DNA of 40,182 nucleotides from Bacteroidales bacterium (GTDB taxonomy: Bacteria > Bacteroidota > Bacteroidia > Bacteroidales > Bacteroidaceae). The stretch covers positions 1 to 40,182 of the forward strand of contig SFKY01000015.1 in NCBI GenBank assembly GCA_004554665.1. The letters are read 5' to 3'. Position 1 is the first letter of the stretch, and the number at the start of each line of letters is the position of its first letter. Below the pieces are notes generated by a model that was given only the letters and a program-made list of their open reading frames with translations, was not told where the DNA came from and did not search any database. This document shows, one piece after another, positions 23,125 to 32,194 of this stretch. The position numbers were made by a program, and so were the translations under genes.

Positions 23125-24366
23125 ATGAAAGTACGTTTAGCACTGATGAATTTCATGGAGTTTGCCGTGTGGGGAGCCTATCTCACCTGTATGGGCATCT
23201 ACCTTGGCAACATTGGCATGGGTGGACACATCGGCACCTTTTACGCCATGCAGGGCATTGTCTCCATCTTTATGCCTGCTTTGATGGGCATTATCGCCGA
23301 CCGTTGGATTCCGGCACAGCGTCTGCTGGGTCTTTGCCATTTATTGGCCGGTATGTTTATGTTTGCTGCCAGTTGGTACGGCTGTTCTATGGGAGAGGCG
23401 GCGCAGTTCCCGGTGCTGTTTACGCTCTACGCGCTGAGCGTGGCTTTCTATATGCCCACGTTGGCTTTGTCCAACTCGGTTGCCTACTTTGCCCTGACGC
23501 AGGCAGGCATGGATACGGTCAAGGATTTCCCGCCTATCCGTGTCTTTGGCACCATAGGCTTTATCTGTTCGATGTGGTTTGTAGACCTGATGGGCTATAA
23601 GAGCGACTACAACCAGTTTGTTGTGTCGGGTGTGCTGAGCATCCTGCTGTTTGCCTATACCTTCACGCTGCCAACGTGTACCGTCAGCAAGGGCGGGTCC
23701 AAGAAGAGTCTTGTGGATGCTTTCGGCTTGCGCGCCTTTACGCTCTTCAAGCAGAAGCGTATGGCCATCTTCTTTATCTTCTCCATGCTTTTGGGAGTGA
23801 GTCTGCAGATTACCAACGGTTTTGCAACTCCGTTTATCGAGAGTTTCCGAAGCCTTCCCGAATATGCCGGCACTTTCGGTGTGAAGTATCCCGTCATTCT
23901 GTATTCGCTGTCTCAAGTGAGCGAGACGCTGTGTATCCTCATGATACCTTTCTTCATGAAGCGCTATGGCATCAAAAACGTGATGCTCATCGCCATGTTT
24001 GCCTGGGTATTGCGCTTCGGACTCCTCGGAGCGGGCAATCCCGGTTCGGGCGTATGGATGCTGATACTTTCGATGATTGTCTATGGCGTAGCTTTCGATT
24101 TCTTCAATATTTCCGGTTCGTTGTTTGTGGATAAGTCCACCGACCCGGCGCTCCGTTCCAGTGCTCAGGGCCTGTTCATGCTGATGACCAACGGCATAGG
24201 AGCTACGGTGGGTTCGTTTGCCGCGCAGGCAGTGGTGACCTCGCATACCGTAGAGGGTGTTACCGAGTGGCCTACCTGCTGGTACGCCTTCGCCTTGTAT
24301 GCCTTGGTGGTAGGTGTGGCTTTTGCGCTGGTGTTTAGACCTAAGAAGGAGCAGCTGCAGGCGTAA
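23125..24366 (+). CDS. MFS nucleoside:proton symporter (NupG-like)
   Basis: A 413-residue transporter with about 12 transmembrane helices. The start MKVRLALMNFMEFAVWGAYLTCMGIYL is typical of the NupG/XapB nucleoside symporters, as are GIIADRWIPAQRLL in the first cytoplasmic loop, FPPIRVFGTIGFI, and the C-terminal FVDKSTDPALRSSAQGLFMLMTNGIG. Uptake of nucleosides for salvage is expected. Which nucleosides it accepts cannot be read. It may share a transcript with rsmE. Confidence 0.85.
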   Translation: MKVRLALMNFMEFAVWGAYLTCMGIYLGNIGMGGHIGTFYAMQGIVSIFMPALMGIIADRWIPAQRLLGLCHLLAGMFMFAASWYGCSMGEAAQFPVLFTLYALSVAFYMPTLALSNSVAYFALTQAGMDTVKDFPPIRVFGTIGFICSMWFVDLMGYKSDYNQFVVSGVLSILLFAYTFTLPTCTVSKGGSKKSLVDAFGLRAFTLFKQKRMAIFFIFSMLLGVSLQITNGFATPFIESFRSLPEYAGTFGVKYPVILYSLSQVSETLCILMIPFFMKRYGIKNVMLIAMFAWVLRFGLLGAGNPGSGVWMLILSMIVYGVAFDFFNISGSLFVDKSTDPALRSSAQGLFMLMTNGIGATVGSFAAQAVVTSHTVEGVTEWPTCWYAFALYALVVGVAFALVFRPKKEQLQA

Positions 24367-24425
24367 GATGACCTCTTGCTCGTGTGACGAGCAGGACAGC
24401 TGTCGTAAACGATAAATACCAGAAG

Positions 24426-25148
24426 ATGAAAGAAGCCCGTTACTTTTATGTGCCCGATGCGGCCAACTGTGCAGAATTGCCGGTCGATGAGGCGGTGCAT
24501 GCCTTGCGCGTGCTGCGTCTGCAGAGTGGCGATGAGATATTCTTGATGGATGGCGAGGGCAGCTTCTACCGTGCGCAGGTCACCCTTGCCTCTTCCAAAC
24601 ACTGTTCTTATCAAGTGTTGGAGCGTATGGCACCGCCCAAGGATTGGCGTGGGCGTATCCATCTGGCTGTGGCACCTACCAAGATGATGGAACGTATGGA
24701 GTGGATGGCCGAAAAGGCCACCGAGATAGGCTTCGACCAGTTGTCGTTGCTCTGTTGCAAATTCTCTGAGCGTAAGGTGGTTAACGTGCAACGGTTAGAC
24801 AAGATTATCATCTCTGCTGTCAAGCAGAGTCGCAAACCCTATAAGCCGGTTTTGTCGCCTCTGGTTCCTTTCGACCAGTTTGTCAGTACGCCACGAGAGG
24901 GACTCAAATTTATTGCCCATTGTTATGATGAGATACCGCGACAAGACCTGTTCTCCACCTTGCAGGCGCAGACGGGCGATATGGAATGTACCATCCTGGT
25001 GGGTCCCGAGGGCGATTTCTCCATTGACGAGGTGCATCTGGCCATGACACATGGCTATGTACCCGTGTCGTTGGGCAATTTCAGGTTGCGTACAGAGACG
25101 GCCGGACTGATGGCTGTTGCGATGGCCCAGCTCGTCCTGCGCCGATAG
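24426..25148 (+). CDS. rsmE: 16S rRNA (uracil-1498-N3)-methyltransferase
   Basis: A 240-residue SPOUT-class methyltransferase that modifies U1498 of 16S rRNA. The N-terminal PUA-like domain includes HALRVLRLQSGDEIFLMDGEG. The catalytic domain has KMMERMEWMAEKATEIGF, ISAVKQSRKPYKPVL and the knot motifs ILVGPEGDFSIDEV and VSLGNFRLRTETAGL, which bind S-adenosylmethionine. The start at 24426 (MKEARYFYV) fits the family better than the in-frame ATG at 24384. It is followed 25 bases later by the lipoprotein gene. Confidence 0.95.
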   Translation: MKEARYFYVPDAANCAELPVDEAVHALRVLRLQSGDEIFLMDGEGSFYRAQVTLASSKHCSYQVLERMAPPKDWRGRIHLAVAPTKMMERMEWMAEKATEIGFDQLSLLCCKFSERKVVNVQRLDKIIISAVKQSRKPYKPVLSPLVPFDQFVSTPREGLKFIAHCYDEIPRQDLFSTLQAQTGDMECTILVGPEGDFSIDEVHLAMTHGYVPVSLGNFRLRTETAGLMAVAMAQLVLRR

Positions 25149-25173
25149 TATCTAAATATAATAAGGTATTGGA

Positions 25174-26496
25174 ATGAAAAGGATTTTCCTGTTTTTCCCT
25201 CTTGTCTGGGTGGGATTGTTGATGTCATGTAGCCCATCCGATTATCAGAACGCTATTCCCCGCAAATGTCCTGCCGTGATGTCGGTAGATGTGGCGCGTG
25301 CGGGCGGTGTAGGCAGTAAGGCGCTGGTTCAGGCCATGCTGCACGTGCAGCGAATCGACAATATGGGCATAGACCTTGCCCGGAAAATTTTCTTCTTCGA
25401 GTCTCCCAAAGGCCAGTACGGTCTCTGTGCCGCTGTAGACGATGCCAGTGTCTTGGCCGAGCGTCTTGCAGCTTCGGGAGATGGCCTTACCACCTATAAA
25501 GACTATCAGTTTGCCCGTTTGGGCGATGCTTGGGTAGCCGGATTCTCAGACGATGCGCTTCTGGTCATGGGGCCTGTCACCGTAGAGGGGCAGCCTGAGC
25601 TGATGCGCGATATGGCCAAATGGCTGGGACAGGATGAGGAGAAAGGCATTAAAGCCTCGCGGCTCTACCAGCGGCTCGACTCCTTGCAGGCACCGGTGGC
25701 GCTGGTGGCCTGTCTGCAATCGTTGCCTGAAAAGTTGGCGGCACCCCTCTCTATCGGAGCGCCCAAAGGGGCGGAACTGAGCCAACTCTACTTGGCTGCC
25801 ACGATGGAGACCCGTGACGCATGTATGCGGATAGAGGGTCAGACATTCTCGTTCCAGCAAGAGATTGACCATAGGTGGCAGGAGCGGAAACGTGCCTTGC
25901 GCCCTATAGGTATCACCTATCTCAACACACTCAGTACCGGCAATGTGGCAAGCCTGTTTGTGAATGTGGACGGGGAGCAGTTTCTGCCGCTACTGCGTAC
26001 CAATGTTGGCATACAGAGCATGCTGGCCGGTGCCAATGCGGCCATCGACATGGACAATATCCTCAAGAGCGTAGACGGAGACATGGCCATTCTTTTCCCA
26101 GACTACACGGGCGAACAGACCGCACTCTCCATACTTGCCAAATTGCGCCATAGTCGTTGGACAGATGACATAGACTATTGGAAACGGAGCGTGCCACAAG
26201 GAGGAAGTCTTGTGGACGATGGCGACAAGGCGTGGATGTATCGTGGGAGAGGGCTGTCTTTCTTCTTCGGAGTGACAAAGGATAGCCAGTTGTATAGCGG
26301 AAAAGACCGTCAGCAAGCCGAGGCGCAATTGCATGCCGCACCCTATGCGGCGCTTGGATCGCTTGGAGTAGAGGGAGCGCGCCTGGCAATGGTGATCAAT
26401 CTGGCTACTATGGAGGGCTCGTCTACCGATGCGATCGGTAACGTGTTGCGCCCCGTGTTGGGAACAATAAAGACAATCGTTTATAGCATGAGATAA
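25174..26496 (+). CDS. DUF4836-like lipoprotein
   Basis: A 440-residue lipoprotein with lipobox LLMSC (C19). After it comes a repeated alpha/beta pattern: IPRKCPAVMSVDVARAGG, then FFFESPKGQYGLCAAVDD and so on. This fits DUF4836, a Bacteroidetes family of unknown function, though I rate the match moderate. Its last codon overlaps the ATPase start (TAATG), so lipoprotein, ATPase and permease are likely made together. A role as substrate or partner of the ABC system is inferred from that arrangement. Confidence 0.7.
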   Translation: MKRIFLFFPLVWVGLLMSCSPSDYQNAIPRKCPAVMSVDVARAGGVGSKALVQAMLHVQRIDNMGIDLARKIFFFESPKGQYGLCAAVDDASVLAERLAASGDGLTTYKDYQFARLGDAWVAGFSDDALLVMGPVTVEGQPELMRDMAKWLGQDEEKGIKASRLYQRLDSLQAPVALVACLQSLPEKLAAPLSIGAPKGAELSQLYLAATMETRDACMRIEGQTFSFQQEIDHRWQERKRALRPIGITYLNTLSTGNVASLFVNVDGEQFLPLLRTNVGIQSMLAGANAAIDMDNILKSVDGDMAILFPDYTGEQTALSILAKLRHSRWTDDIDYWKRSVPQGGSLVDDGDKAWMYRGRGLSFFFGVTKDSQLYSGKDRQQAEAQLHAAPYAALGSLGVEGARLAMVINLATMEGSSTDAIGNVLRPVLGTIKTIVYSMR

Positions 26497-27140
26497 TGGA
26501 TGAGATAGCGTTTCATTCGGTAGTGCCGCAGGTCTTTGCCCGCGTGGAAGATTTGGGTTCAGACGTGTGGGGCCAAGAAATCAGTTTTGTCAAAGGCTGC
26601 TGCTATCTGCTGCAGGCCGATAGCGGCCGAGGAAAGAGCACCCTGTGCAGCTATGTTTCCGGTTACCGCCATGACTATAGCGGACAGGTCTGCTTCAATG
26701 GCCGCGATGTGTCGGGATACGGTGTGGCCGATTGGGTGGAGACCCGTCGGCGTCATGTAAGCTATCTGTTTCAGGAACTACGGTTGTTTCCAGAACTCAC
26801 GGCGTGGGAGAATGTTGCCATCAAGAACGCATTGACGGGCTACAAGGCACCCGAAACGGTGAGCGAATGGTTTGAGCGGCTTGGCATTGCAGACAAGAAG
26901 GACACGCCAGTGGGGCAGTTGTCGTTTGGACAACAGCAGCGCGTGGCGATGATGCGTGCGTTGGTGCAACCTTTCGACTTCCTGTTGGCCGATGAGCCTA
27001 TCAGTCATTTGGACGATGACAATGCCCGACAGATGGGACAGCTCATGATGGAGGAAGCCCGGATGCAAGGTGCGGGGGTGATAGTGACCAGTATTGGTAA
27101 GCACATGGATTTGGCTTATGACAAAGTGGTTAGACTTTAA
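26496..27140 (+). CDS. ABC transporter ATP-binding protein (LolD/MacB-like)
   Basis: A 214-residue ABC ATPase. Walker A is ADSGRGKST (near residue 43), the Q-loop glutamine is in YLFQELRLFP, the signature is LSFGQQQR, Walker B is FLLADEP and the D-loop is SHLDDD. The usual H-loop histidine after Walker B is replaced: VIVTSIGKHM has Ser where VTHD is normal. Partner permease follows 12 bases later, and its single N-terminal helix with three C-terminal helices is like LolC/E or MacB. Export of a lipoprotein or envelope component is plausible. Confidence 0.85.
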   Translation: MDEIAFHSVVPQVFARVEDLGSDVWGQEISFVKGCCYLLQADSGRGKSTLCSYVSGYRHDYSGQVCFNGRDVSGYGVADWVETRRRHVSYLFQELRLFPELTAWENVAIKNALTGYKAPETVSEWFERLGIADKKDTPVGQLSFGQQQRVAMMRALVQPFDFLLADEPISHLDDDNARQMGQLMMEEARMQGAGVIVTSIGKHMDLAYDKVVRL

Positions 27141-27152
27141 CAGGATAACGGT

Positions 27153-28352
27153 ATGAGACTTGTTTGGAGATTGCTTCGCCACCATCTGAGTGTGGCACAG
27201 CTGGCAGGATTCTTTGTGGCCAATCTTTTTGGCATGCTGATTGTCCTCTTGGGCTATCAGTTTTATTGCGACGTGTTGCCCTGTTTCACGGCCGAAGACA
27301 GTTTTATGAAGTCCGACTATTTCATCATCAGCCGTGAGATTGGGACATCGACTGCCGTATCGGGCCGGTCGGCCACGTTTGATGCGGCCGCCATAGACGA
27401 TTTTAGGGACCAGCCCTTTGTCCGTTCCGTAGGCACGTTTGTCTCCAATGCCTATGCGGTGGATGCTGCGATGGGGATTGGTGGCAGTGAGATACTGCGA
27501 TCGGAGATATTCTTGGAGAGCGTACCCGACGAGTTTGTGGATGTGAACCGCAAGGATTGGGTCTACCACGAGGGAGACAGCGTCGTGCCGGTGCTGTTGC
27601 CGCGTTCGTATATCACCATGTACAACTTTGGGTTTGCCAAGAGCCACTCTCTGCCCAAAATATCTGATGGGTTGGTGGGCATGATAGACTTCAGGCTGTC
27701 GATACGAGGCAATGGTTCGGCCCATGCGTACCGTGGACGGGTGATTGGCTTCACCGGTAGGCTCAACTCGATACTGGTTCCTCGTTCATTCATGGACTAT
27801 ACTAACAGCCTGTATGCGCCAGATAAGGCCGAAGCCCCCTCACGTCTGTTGGTTAAGGCTGACAATCCTGCCGATGAGCGATTGGCCCGCTACCTGGACG
27901 ACAATGGCTATGAGATGGAGCGTGACCGGATGGATGCGGAGAAGACCGCCTATTTCCTGAAACTGCTGGTGACGATTGTGGTGGGTGTAGGCATCGTGAT
28001 CTCCGTGCTCAGTTTCTACCTGTTGATGCTGAGCATCTACCTGCTTGTACAGAAAAACGCAACCAAGTTGGAGAATCTCTTCCTTATCGGCTACTCTCCC
28101 CGTCAGGTGGCGCTGCCCTATCAGGCGTTGGCGGCCTGTCTACATCTCTTGGTGCTGGTGTTGGCTTGTGTCACGCTGGTAGTGGTGCGTCCCTATTATA
28201 TGGAAATCATAGATACACTTTATCCCGCGCAGCAGGGTGGGGGAGTTTGGCCCGGCATATGGATGGGTATCGGCTTGTGGTTGCTGGCGTGTGTTTCCAA
28301 CATTTTTATCATCCATCGGCGGATGATGCGCATCTGGCAGCATCAAGCCTAA
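27153..28352 (+). CDS. ABC transporter permease, FtsX/MacB-like
   Basis: A 399-residue membrane protein. One helix near residues 15-37 is followed by a periplasmic domain of about 230 residues, then three helices (KLLVTIVVGVGIVISVLSFYLL, ALAACLHLLVLVLACVTLVV and a last one in GIWMGIGLWLLACVSNIFII). The cytoplasmic loop NATKLENLFLIGYSPRQVALPY resembles the conserved coupling loop of FtsX-type permeases. It is the partner of the ATPase just upstream. The substrate is unknown. Confidence 0.8.
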   Translation: MRLVWRLLRHHLSVAQLAGFFVANLFGMLIVLLGYQFYCDVLPCFTAEDSFMKSDYFIISREIGTSTAVSGRSATFDAAAIDDFRDQPFVRSVGTFVSNAYAVDAAMGIGGSEILRSEIFLESVPDEFVDVNRKDWVYHEGDSVVPVLLPRSYITMYNFGFAKSHSLPKISDGLVGMIDFRLSIRGNGSAHAYRGRVIGFTGRLNSILVPRSFMDYTNSLYAPDKAEAPSRLLVKADNPADERLARYLDDNGYEMERDRMDAEKTAYFLKLLVTIVVGVGIVISVLSFYLLMLSIYLLVQKNATKLENLFLIGYSPRQVALPYQALAACLHLLVLVLACVTLVVVRPYYMEIIDTLYPAQQGGGVWPGIWMGIGLWLLACVSNIFIIHRRMMRIWQHQA

Positions 28353-28404
28353 AAATAAACTGACATTTTAGTGCTTTTGAAACATTAATATGAAATATTT
28401 TAAT

Positions 28405-28412
28405 TAATTTTG
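28405..28412 (+). promoter_or_regulatory. Candidate minus-7 box of the TonB-dependent receptor gene
   Basis: TAATTTTG is a good TAnnTTTG match. The nearest TTTG upstream is 25 bases away, further than usual. It implies a 5' leader of roughly 55 bases before the ATG at 28473. Confidence 0.5.
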
Positions 28413-28440
28413 CAGCTGAAAGAACTTTGTAAAAGCAAGA

Positions 28441-28479
28441 ATGAAGAAATCTATTCATTTAATTCAATACTTATGCTAA
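28441..28479 (+). other. Possible 12-codon upstream ORF overlapping the receptor start
   Basis: ATG at 28441 opens MKKSIHLIQYLC and stops at TAA 28477-28479, which overlaps the receptor ATG (28473) in another frame. It could couple translation or be chance; nothing else supports it. Confidence 0.25.
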
Positions 28480-31400
28480 GACGATTAAATTTATTGGCCA
28501 TGATGATGGTGCTCTGTGCAGCATCGGCTATGGCTCAGATCACGACTTCCGGTATCAACGGAAAAGTGGTTTCGCAAGGCGATGAGGTGATTGGCGCTAC
28601 TGTCACGGCTACCCATCAACCATCGGGTACTGTGTATCGCGCAGTGACCAATGCCAATGGACGTTACACCATTCAGGGAATGCGCCCAGGCGGTCCTTAC
28701 AAGGTGGAAATATCGTACATCGGACACCAGACCAAGAGTTTCAACAACGTAAGTCTGCTCTTGGGTGAGTCGCAGAATCTCTCCTGCTCGTTGGAAGAGG
28801 ATGCCAAGATGCTGCAAGAGGTGGTTGTAGCCGGAAAGGCCGGACTCAATGCCACCAAGACGGGCGCTGCCCAAAGTATCGGTGCAGACAGGATTAACAA
28901 CATGCCTACCATCACTCACAGCATAGCAGATATTGCGCGCCTCAACCCTCAGATTGCCACTAACGAGCAGTCTGGTGCCATGTCTTTTGCCGGTGCCAAC
29001 AACCGTTACAATGCTTTCCAGATTGATGGTGCCATGAACAACGACGTGTTTGGTCTTGCCTCTAACGGAAGCAACGGTGGACAGGCCAGCACACAGCCCG
29101 TATCTATGGCAACCATCGACCAGATTCAGATCAATGTGGCTCCGTTTGACGTGAGACAGAGCGGTTTCACGGGTGGTGCCATCAACGCTATCACCAAGAG
29201 CGGTACCAACGAATTTCATGGTAGCGTGTATGGGTTTGGAAATAACGAGAAGTTGGTAGGTCGCCACTACAAGAATGTGGATGGCACGTATGCAGCCCCC
29301 TATTCCAAGGAGAAAGAGCACCTGTTTGGCGCTACTCTCGGTGGTCCCATCATCAAGGATAAGCTGTTCTTCTTCGCCAACTTCGAAAGTACCGATAAGT
29401 CCTATCCCAATGATTACGGTCTGGGTGCCGAGGGTTCCAAGGTGGATGCCGCCACGGCCACAGCCATCCTCGATGCCATCAAAGATATGGCTAAAGATCA
29501 GGGCTATGACTACAATGCACAGTATGCCAACCCCGACATGCGTACCTGGAGCAACAAAGCTGGTGTGAAGCTCGACTGGAACATCAATGACTTCAACAAG
29601 TTTTCCCTCCGCTGGAGCTATGTCAACGCTTCGAGCATGAAGGGTGGCGGCGGTATCGCCACGCTCAACACAGGCGACCATCTTTATGAGTTCCGTTCCA
29701 ATACCAACACCTTTATTGCCGAGTTGCAGTCTCGTTTCTCACCCGAGTTGAGCAATGAGGCCCGTGCATCCTTTGTGCGTGTGCGTGACCGTCGTACCTC
29801 TGGCAATCCGTTCCCCTCGATTACTGTGTACAGCGTGGGCAATAACGGTACGGTGAATATCGGTAACGAGTACAGTTCTATGGCCAACGGTCTGGATCAG
29901 GACATCTACACGTTCGAGGACAACCTCACGTGGTACAAGGGCAGCCACACGCTCACCTTTGGTACCCACAACGAGTTTTATCAGTTCTCCAACCTGTATA
30001 TTCCTAACCTCTTCGGCTGTTATTATTTTAACAATACCGACGATTTCTTCAATTACTACGATGGTTACAAGGCTGGCAATGCCAATGGCAAGCTCATCAA
30101 GACCTATTATTTCCAGCAGGCCAATGTAGACGTGACCGGTGACCCGAGATGGAGAGCTGCTTTCACCGCAGGACAGCTCGGATTCTACGTCCAGGACAAG
30201 TGGGATGTGACCAATGAGTTCCAACTCACTTACGGTTTGCGTATGGATATGCCCCTCTTCTTTGACACGCCGGCAGAGAATGCTCCGTTCAACGAGTGGG
30301 CTGCCAATCATGGCTACAACTTCAAGACCAATCAGAAACTCTCCCGTACGCCCATGTGGAGTCCCCGTGTCGGATTCCGTTGGGATGCCAAGGGAGACCA
30401 CAAGTATATCTTGCGTGGAGGTGTGGGAATCTTCACCGGTCGAATCCCGTTTGTATGGCTCAGTAACAGTTTCTCCAACACGGGAATCCAGATGTCTTCC
30501 TACAGCGTGAACAACAATCCCAACGTGAGTCTGATTCTCGATCCAGACAAGCAGTATCTTAACGCGGAGACTCTGAGTGCCGGCGGTAGCCAGACCATCA
30601 ACGTGTTTGACAAGGACTTCAAGTTTGCCCAGACGCTCCGTCTGAACCTTGGCTTCGATTTCCGTCTCTTAGGCATCGACTGGACAGCAGAAGCCATCTA
30701 CAGCAAGACGCTCAACGATGTGTATTATCAGAACATTGCCTACGAGGAGACCGGCAAGACCTTGGCAGATGTTACCGGCATGGTTTGGGATAACCGTCCT
30801 ATGTACCAGCGTGCCACCACCGGCACGGCTTTCAGCAACATCTATGTGCTCAACAACACCAGCAAGGGCTATACCTACAACCTCTCGCTCAAGGCAGAGA
30901 AGCATTTCGACTTCGGTCTTGACTTGGCCGCTTCTTATACCTATACCCAGTCGAAGAGTGTGAGCAGTGTGACCTCGTCGGTGGCACAGAGCAACTGGCG
31001 CAACACGCACACTTACCGATTCTCCAACGCGCCGGAGTTGGGCAATAGCGCATTCAACCTGCCTCACATCATCAAGGCTTCCGCTTTCTACAACTTCAAG
31101 ATTGGCCGCAGCGACATGTTCACTACTACCATCGGTCTTATCTATCAGGGACAGAGCGGATCACCGTACTCACTCGTCTATAGCGGCGACGTGAATGGTG
31201 ACGGCGGTACCTCCAACGACCTCTTCTTTATCCCGACCGACGAGCAGATCGACCAGATGCCGTTCAAGGCTACCTCTGACTACACTGCCGATATGCAGCG
31301 ACAGAACCTCAAGGCATGGTTGGCCAACACGCCGTACCTGAAGGATCACCGTGGCCAGTATTATGAGCGCTATGCCGACAACCTGCCTTTCGAAAACCAC

Positions 31401-31673
31401 TTCGATCTGCACATCGCGGAGAAGATGAAGGTGCGTGTAGGCAAGTATGTACATGCGTTGGAGTTGTCTATGGACATCCTTAATGTGGGCAACCTGCTCA
31501 ACAAGGACTGGGGTCGCACTTACAGTTCGAGCTATAACAGCGAATTTGTAACGCCCGTCAGCTACAGCGGCGGACAATATCAGTTCCTGAGCGCTCCCGA
31601 ATACGTCATCAAGTACCCAAGTTCGTATTACAGCCGCTGGCGTGGCCAAATCGGTCTGAAATATACGTTCTAA
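28473..31673 (+). CDS. TonB-dependent receptor, Oar-like
   Basis: A 1066-residue outer-membrane receptor. A signal peptide (MLRRLNLLAMMMVLCAASAMA) is followed by a carboxypeptidase-regulatory-like domain at about 27-105 (GINGKVVSQGDEVIGATVTATH, IQGMRPGGPYKVEISYIGHQTKSF). The plug domain has GADRINNMPTITHSIADIARLNPQ and DQIQINVAPFDVRQSGFTGGAINAITKSGTNEFHG, and a large barrel runs to the end (RWRGQIGLKYTF). This is the Oar-type layout. No SusD-like partner is next to it, so it is probably not a classical Sus polysaccharide pair. Substrate unknown. The ATG at 28473 sits downstream of the promoter; an ORF start at 28410 would overlap the promoter box. Confidence 0.92.
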   Translation: MLRRLNLLAMMMVLCAASAMAQITTSGINGKVVSQGDEVIGATVTATHQPSGTVYRAVTNANGRYTIQGMRPGGPYKVEISYIGHQTKSFNNVSLLLGESQNLSCSLEEDAKMLQEVVVAGKAGLNATKTGAAQSIGADRINNMPTITHSIADIARLNPQIATNEQSGAMSFAGANNRYNAFQIDGAMNNDVFGLASNGSNGGQASTQPVSMATIDQIQINVAPFDVRQSGFTGGAINAITKSGTNEFHGSVYGFGNNEKLVGRHYKNVDGTYAAPYSKEKEHLFGATLGGPIIKDKLFFFANFESTDKSYPNDYGLGAEGSKVDAATATAILDAIKDMAKDQGYDYNAQYANPDMRTWSNKAGVKLDWNINDFNKFSLRWSYVNASSMKGGGGIATLNTGDHLYEFRSNTNTFIAELQSRFSPELSNEARASFVRVRDRRTSGNPFPSITVYSVGNNGTVNIGNEYSSMANGLDQDIYTFEDNLTWYKGSHTLTFGTHNEFYQFSNLYIPNLFGCYYFNNTDDFFNYYDGYKAGNANGKLIKTYYFQQANVDVTGDPRWRAAFTAGQLGFYVQDKWDVTNEFQLTYGLRMDMPLFFDTPAENAPFNEWAANHGYNFKTNQKLSRTPMWSPRVGFRWDAKGDHKYILRGGVGIFTGRIPFVWLSNSFSNTGIQMSSYSVNNNPNVSLILDPDKQYLNAETLSAGGSQTINVFDKDFKFAQTLRLNLGFDFRLLGIDWTAEAIYSKTLNDVYYQNIAYEETGKTLADVTGMVWDNRPMYQRATTGTAFSNIYVLNNTSKGYTYNLSLKAEKHFDFGLDLAASYTYTQSKSVSSVTSSVAQSNWRNTHTYRFSNAPELGNSAFNLPHIIKASAFYNFKIGRSDMFTTTIGLIYQGQSGSPYSLVYSGDVNGDGGTSNDLFFIPTDEQIDQMPFKATSDYTADMQRQNLKAWLANTPYLKDHRGQYYERYADNLPFENHFDLHIAEKMKVRVGKYVHALELSMDILNVGNLLNKDWGRTYSSSYNSEFVTPVSYSGGQYQFLSAPEYVIKYPSSYYSRWRGQIGLKYTF

Positions 31674-31698
31674 TCGTTACCTTACGATTTGAAGCTAT

Positions 31699-31738
31699 AA
31701 AAAAAGCAGACAATCTGTTGCGGATTGTCTGCTTTTTT
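31699..31738 (+). terminator. Intrinsic terminator after the TonB-dependent receptor
   Basis: Perfect arms GCAGACAATC (31706-31715) and GATTGTCTGC (31723-31732) around a 7-base loop, followed by TTTTTT at 31733-31738. The A-run before the first arm also makes it work on the opposite strand. Confidence 0.9.
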
Positions 31739-31748
31739 CGTATTTTTG
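31718..31748 (+). promoter_or_regulatory. Candidate promoter of the cupin gene, inside the preceding terminator
   Basis: TTG at 31718-31720 (a GTTG in place of TTTG), a 20-base spacer, and TATTTTTG at 31741-31748. The minus-33 element lies in the terminator loop. The ATG at 31781 follows 32 bases later. Confidence 0.45.
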
Positions 31749-31780
31749 CCTATCTGAAACCAACAAAATATGACACGACT

Positions 31781-32116
31781 ATGGTGATAGACTTTGACAA
31801 GATTGCAGAAGCCCATATCATGGACTTCAAGGGAGGTAAGGGACCGCTTGATACACGCAGTTATTCAGACGGTCGGGTGAAGATTATGTATTCCACGTTG
31901 CGGCCCGGGTCGTCCACGGGATTGCATACCCATGAGCAAAACAGCGAGGTAATTTTCATTATCAGCGGTGAAGCCACCTTCCATTACGACGGACAGACCG
32001 AGGTGGTCAGGGTAGGGCAGTGTCATTATTGCCCACAGGGCCACAGCCACTATATGGAGAATCTGACAGACCACGATCTGGTCTATTTCGCCATCGTTCC
32101 CGAGCATCATCAGTAA
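31781..32116 (+). CDS. Small cupin-domain protein
   Basis: A 111-residue single-domain cupin. Motif 1 is GLHTHEQNSEVIFIISGEATF, giving two histidines and a glutamate as metal ligands; motif 2, GQCHYCPQGHSHYME, gives the last histidine. Such proteins may be dioxygenases, isomerases or sugar-binding proteins, and nothing selects one. I start at MVIDFDKI (31781) because upstream codons would fall inside the terminator and promoter. Monocistronic. Confidence 0.8.
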   Translation: MVIDFDKIAEAHIMDFKGGKGPLDTRSYSDGRVKIMYSTLRPGSSTGLHTHEQNSEVIFIISGEATFHYDGQTEVVRVGQCHYCPQGHSHYMENLTDHDLVYFAIVPEHHQ

Positions 32117-32194
32117 GGGAACGTGGTGCACAGAAGGGTCGGCAAATGGGTGGAAGAGCCTGTTTGCCGGCATTCTTTATGGCGTTTTGTGACC

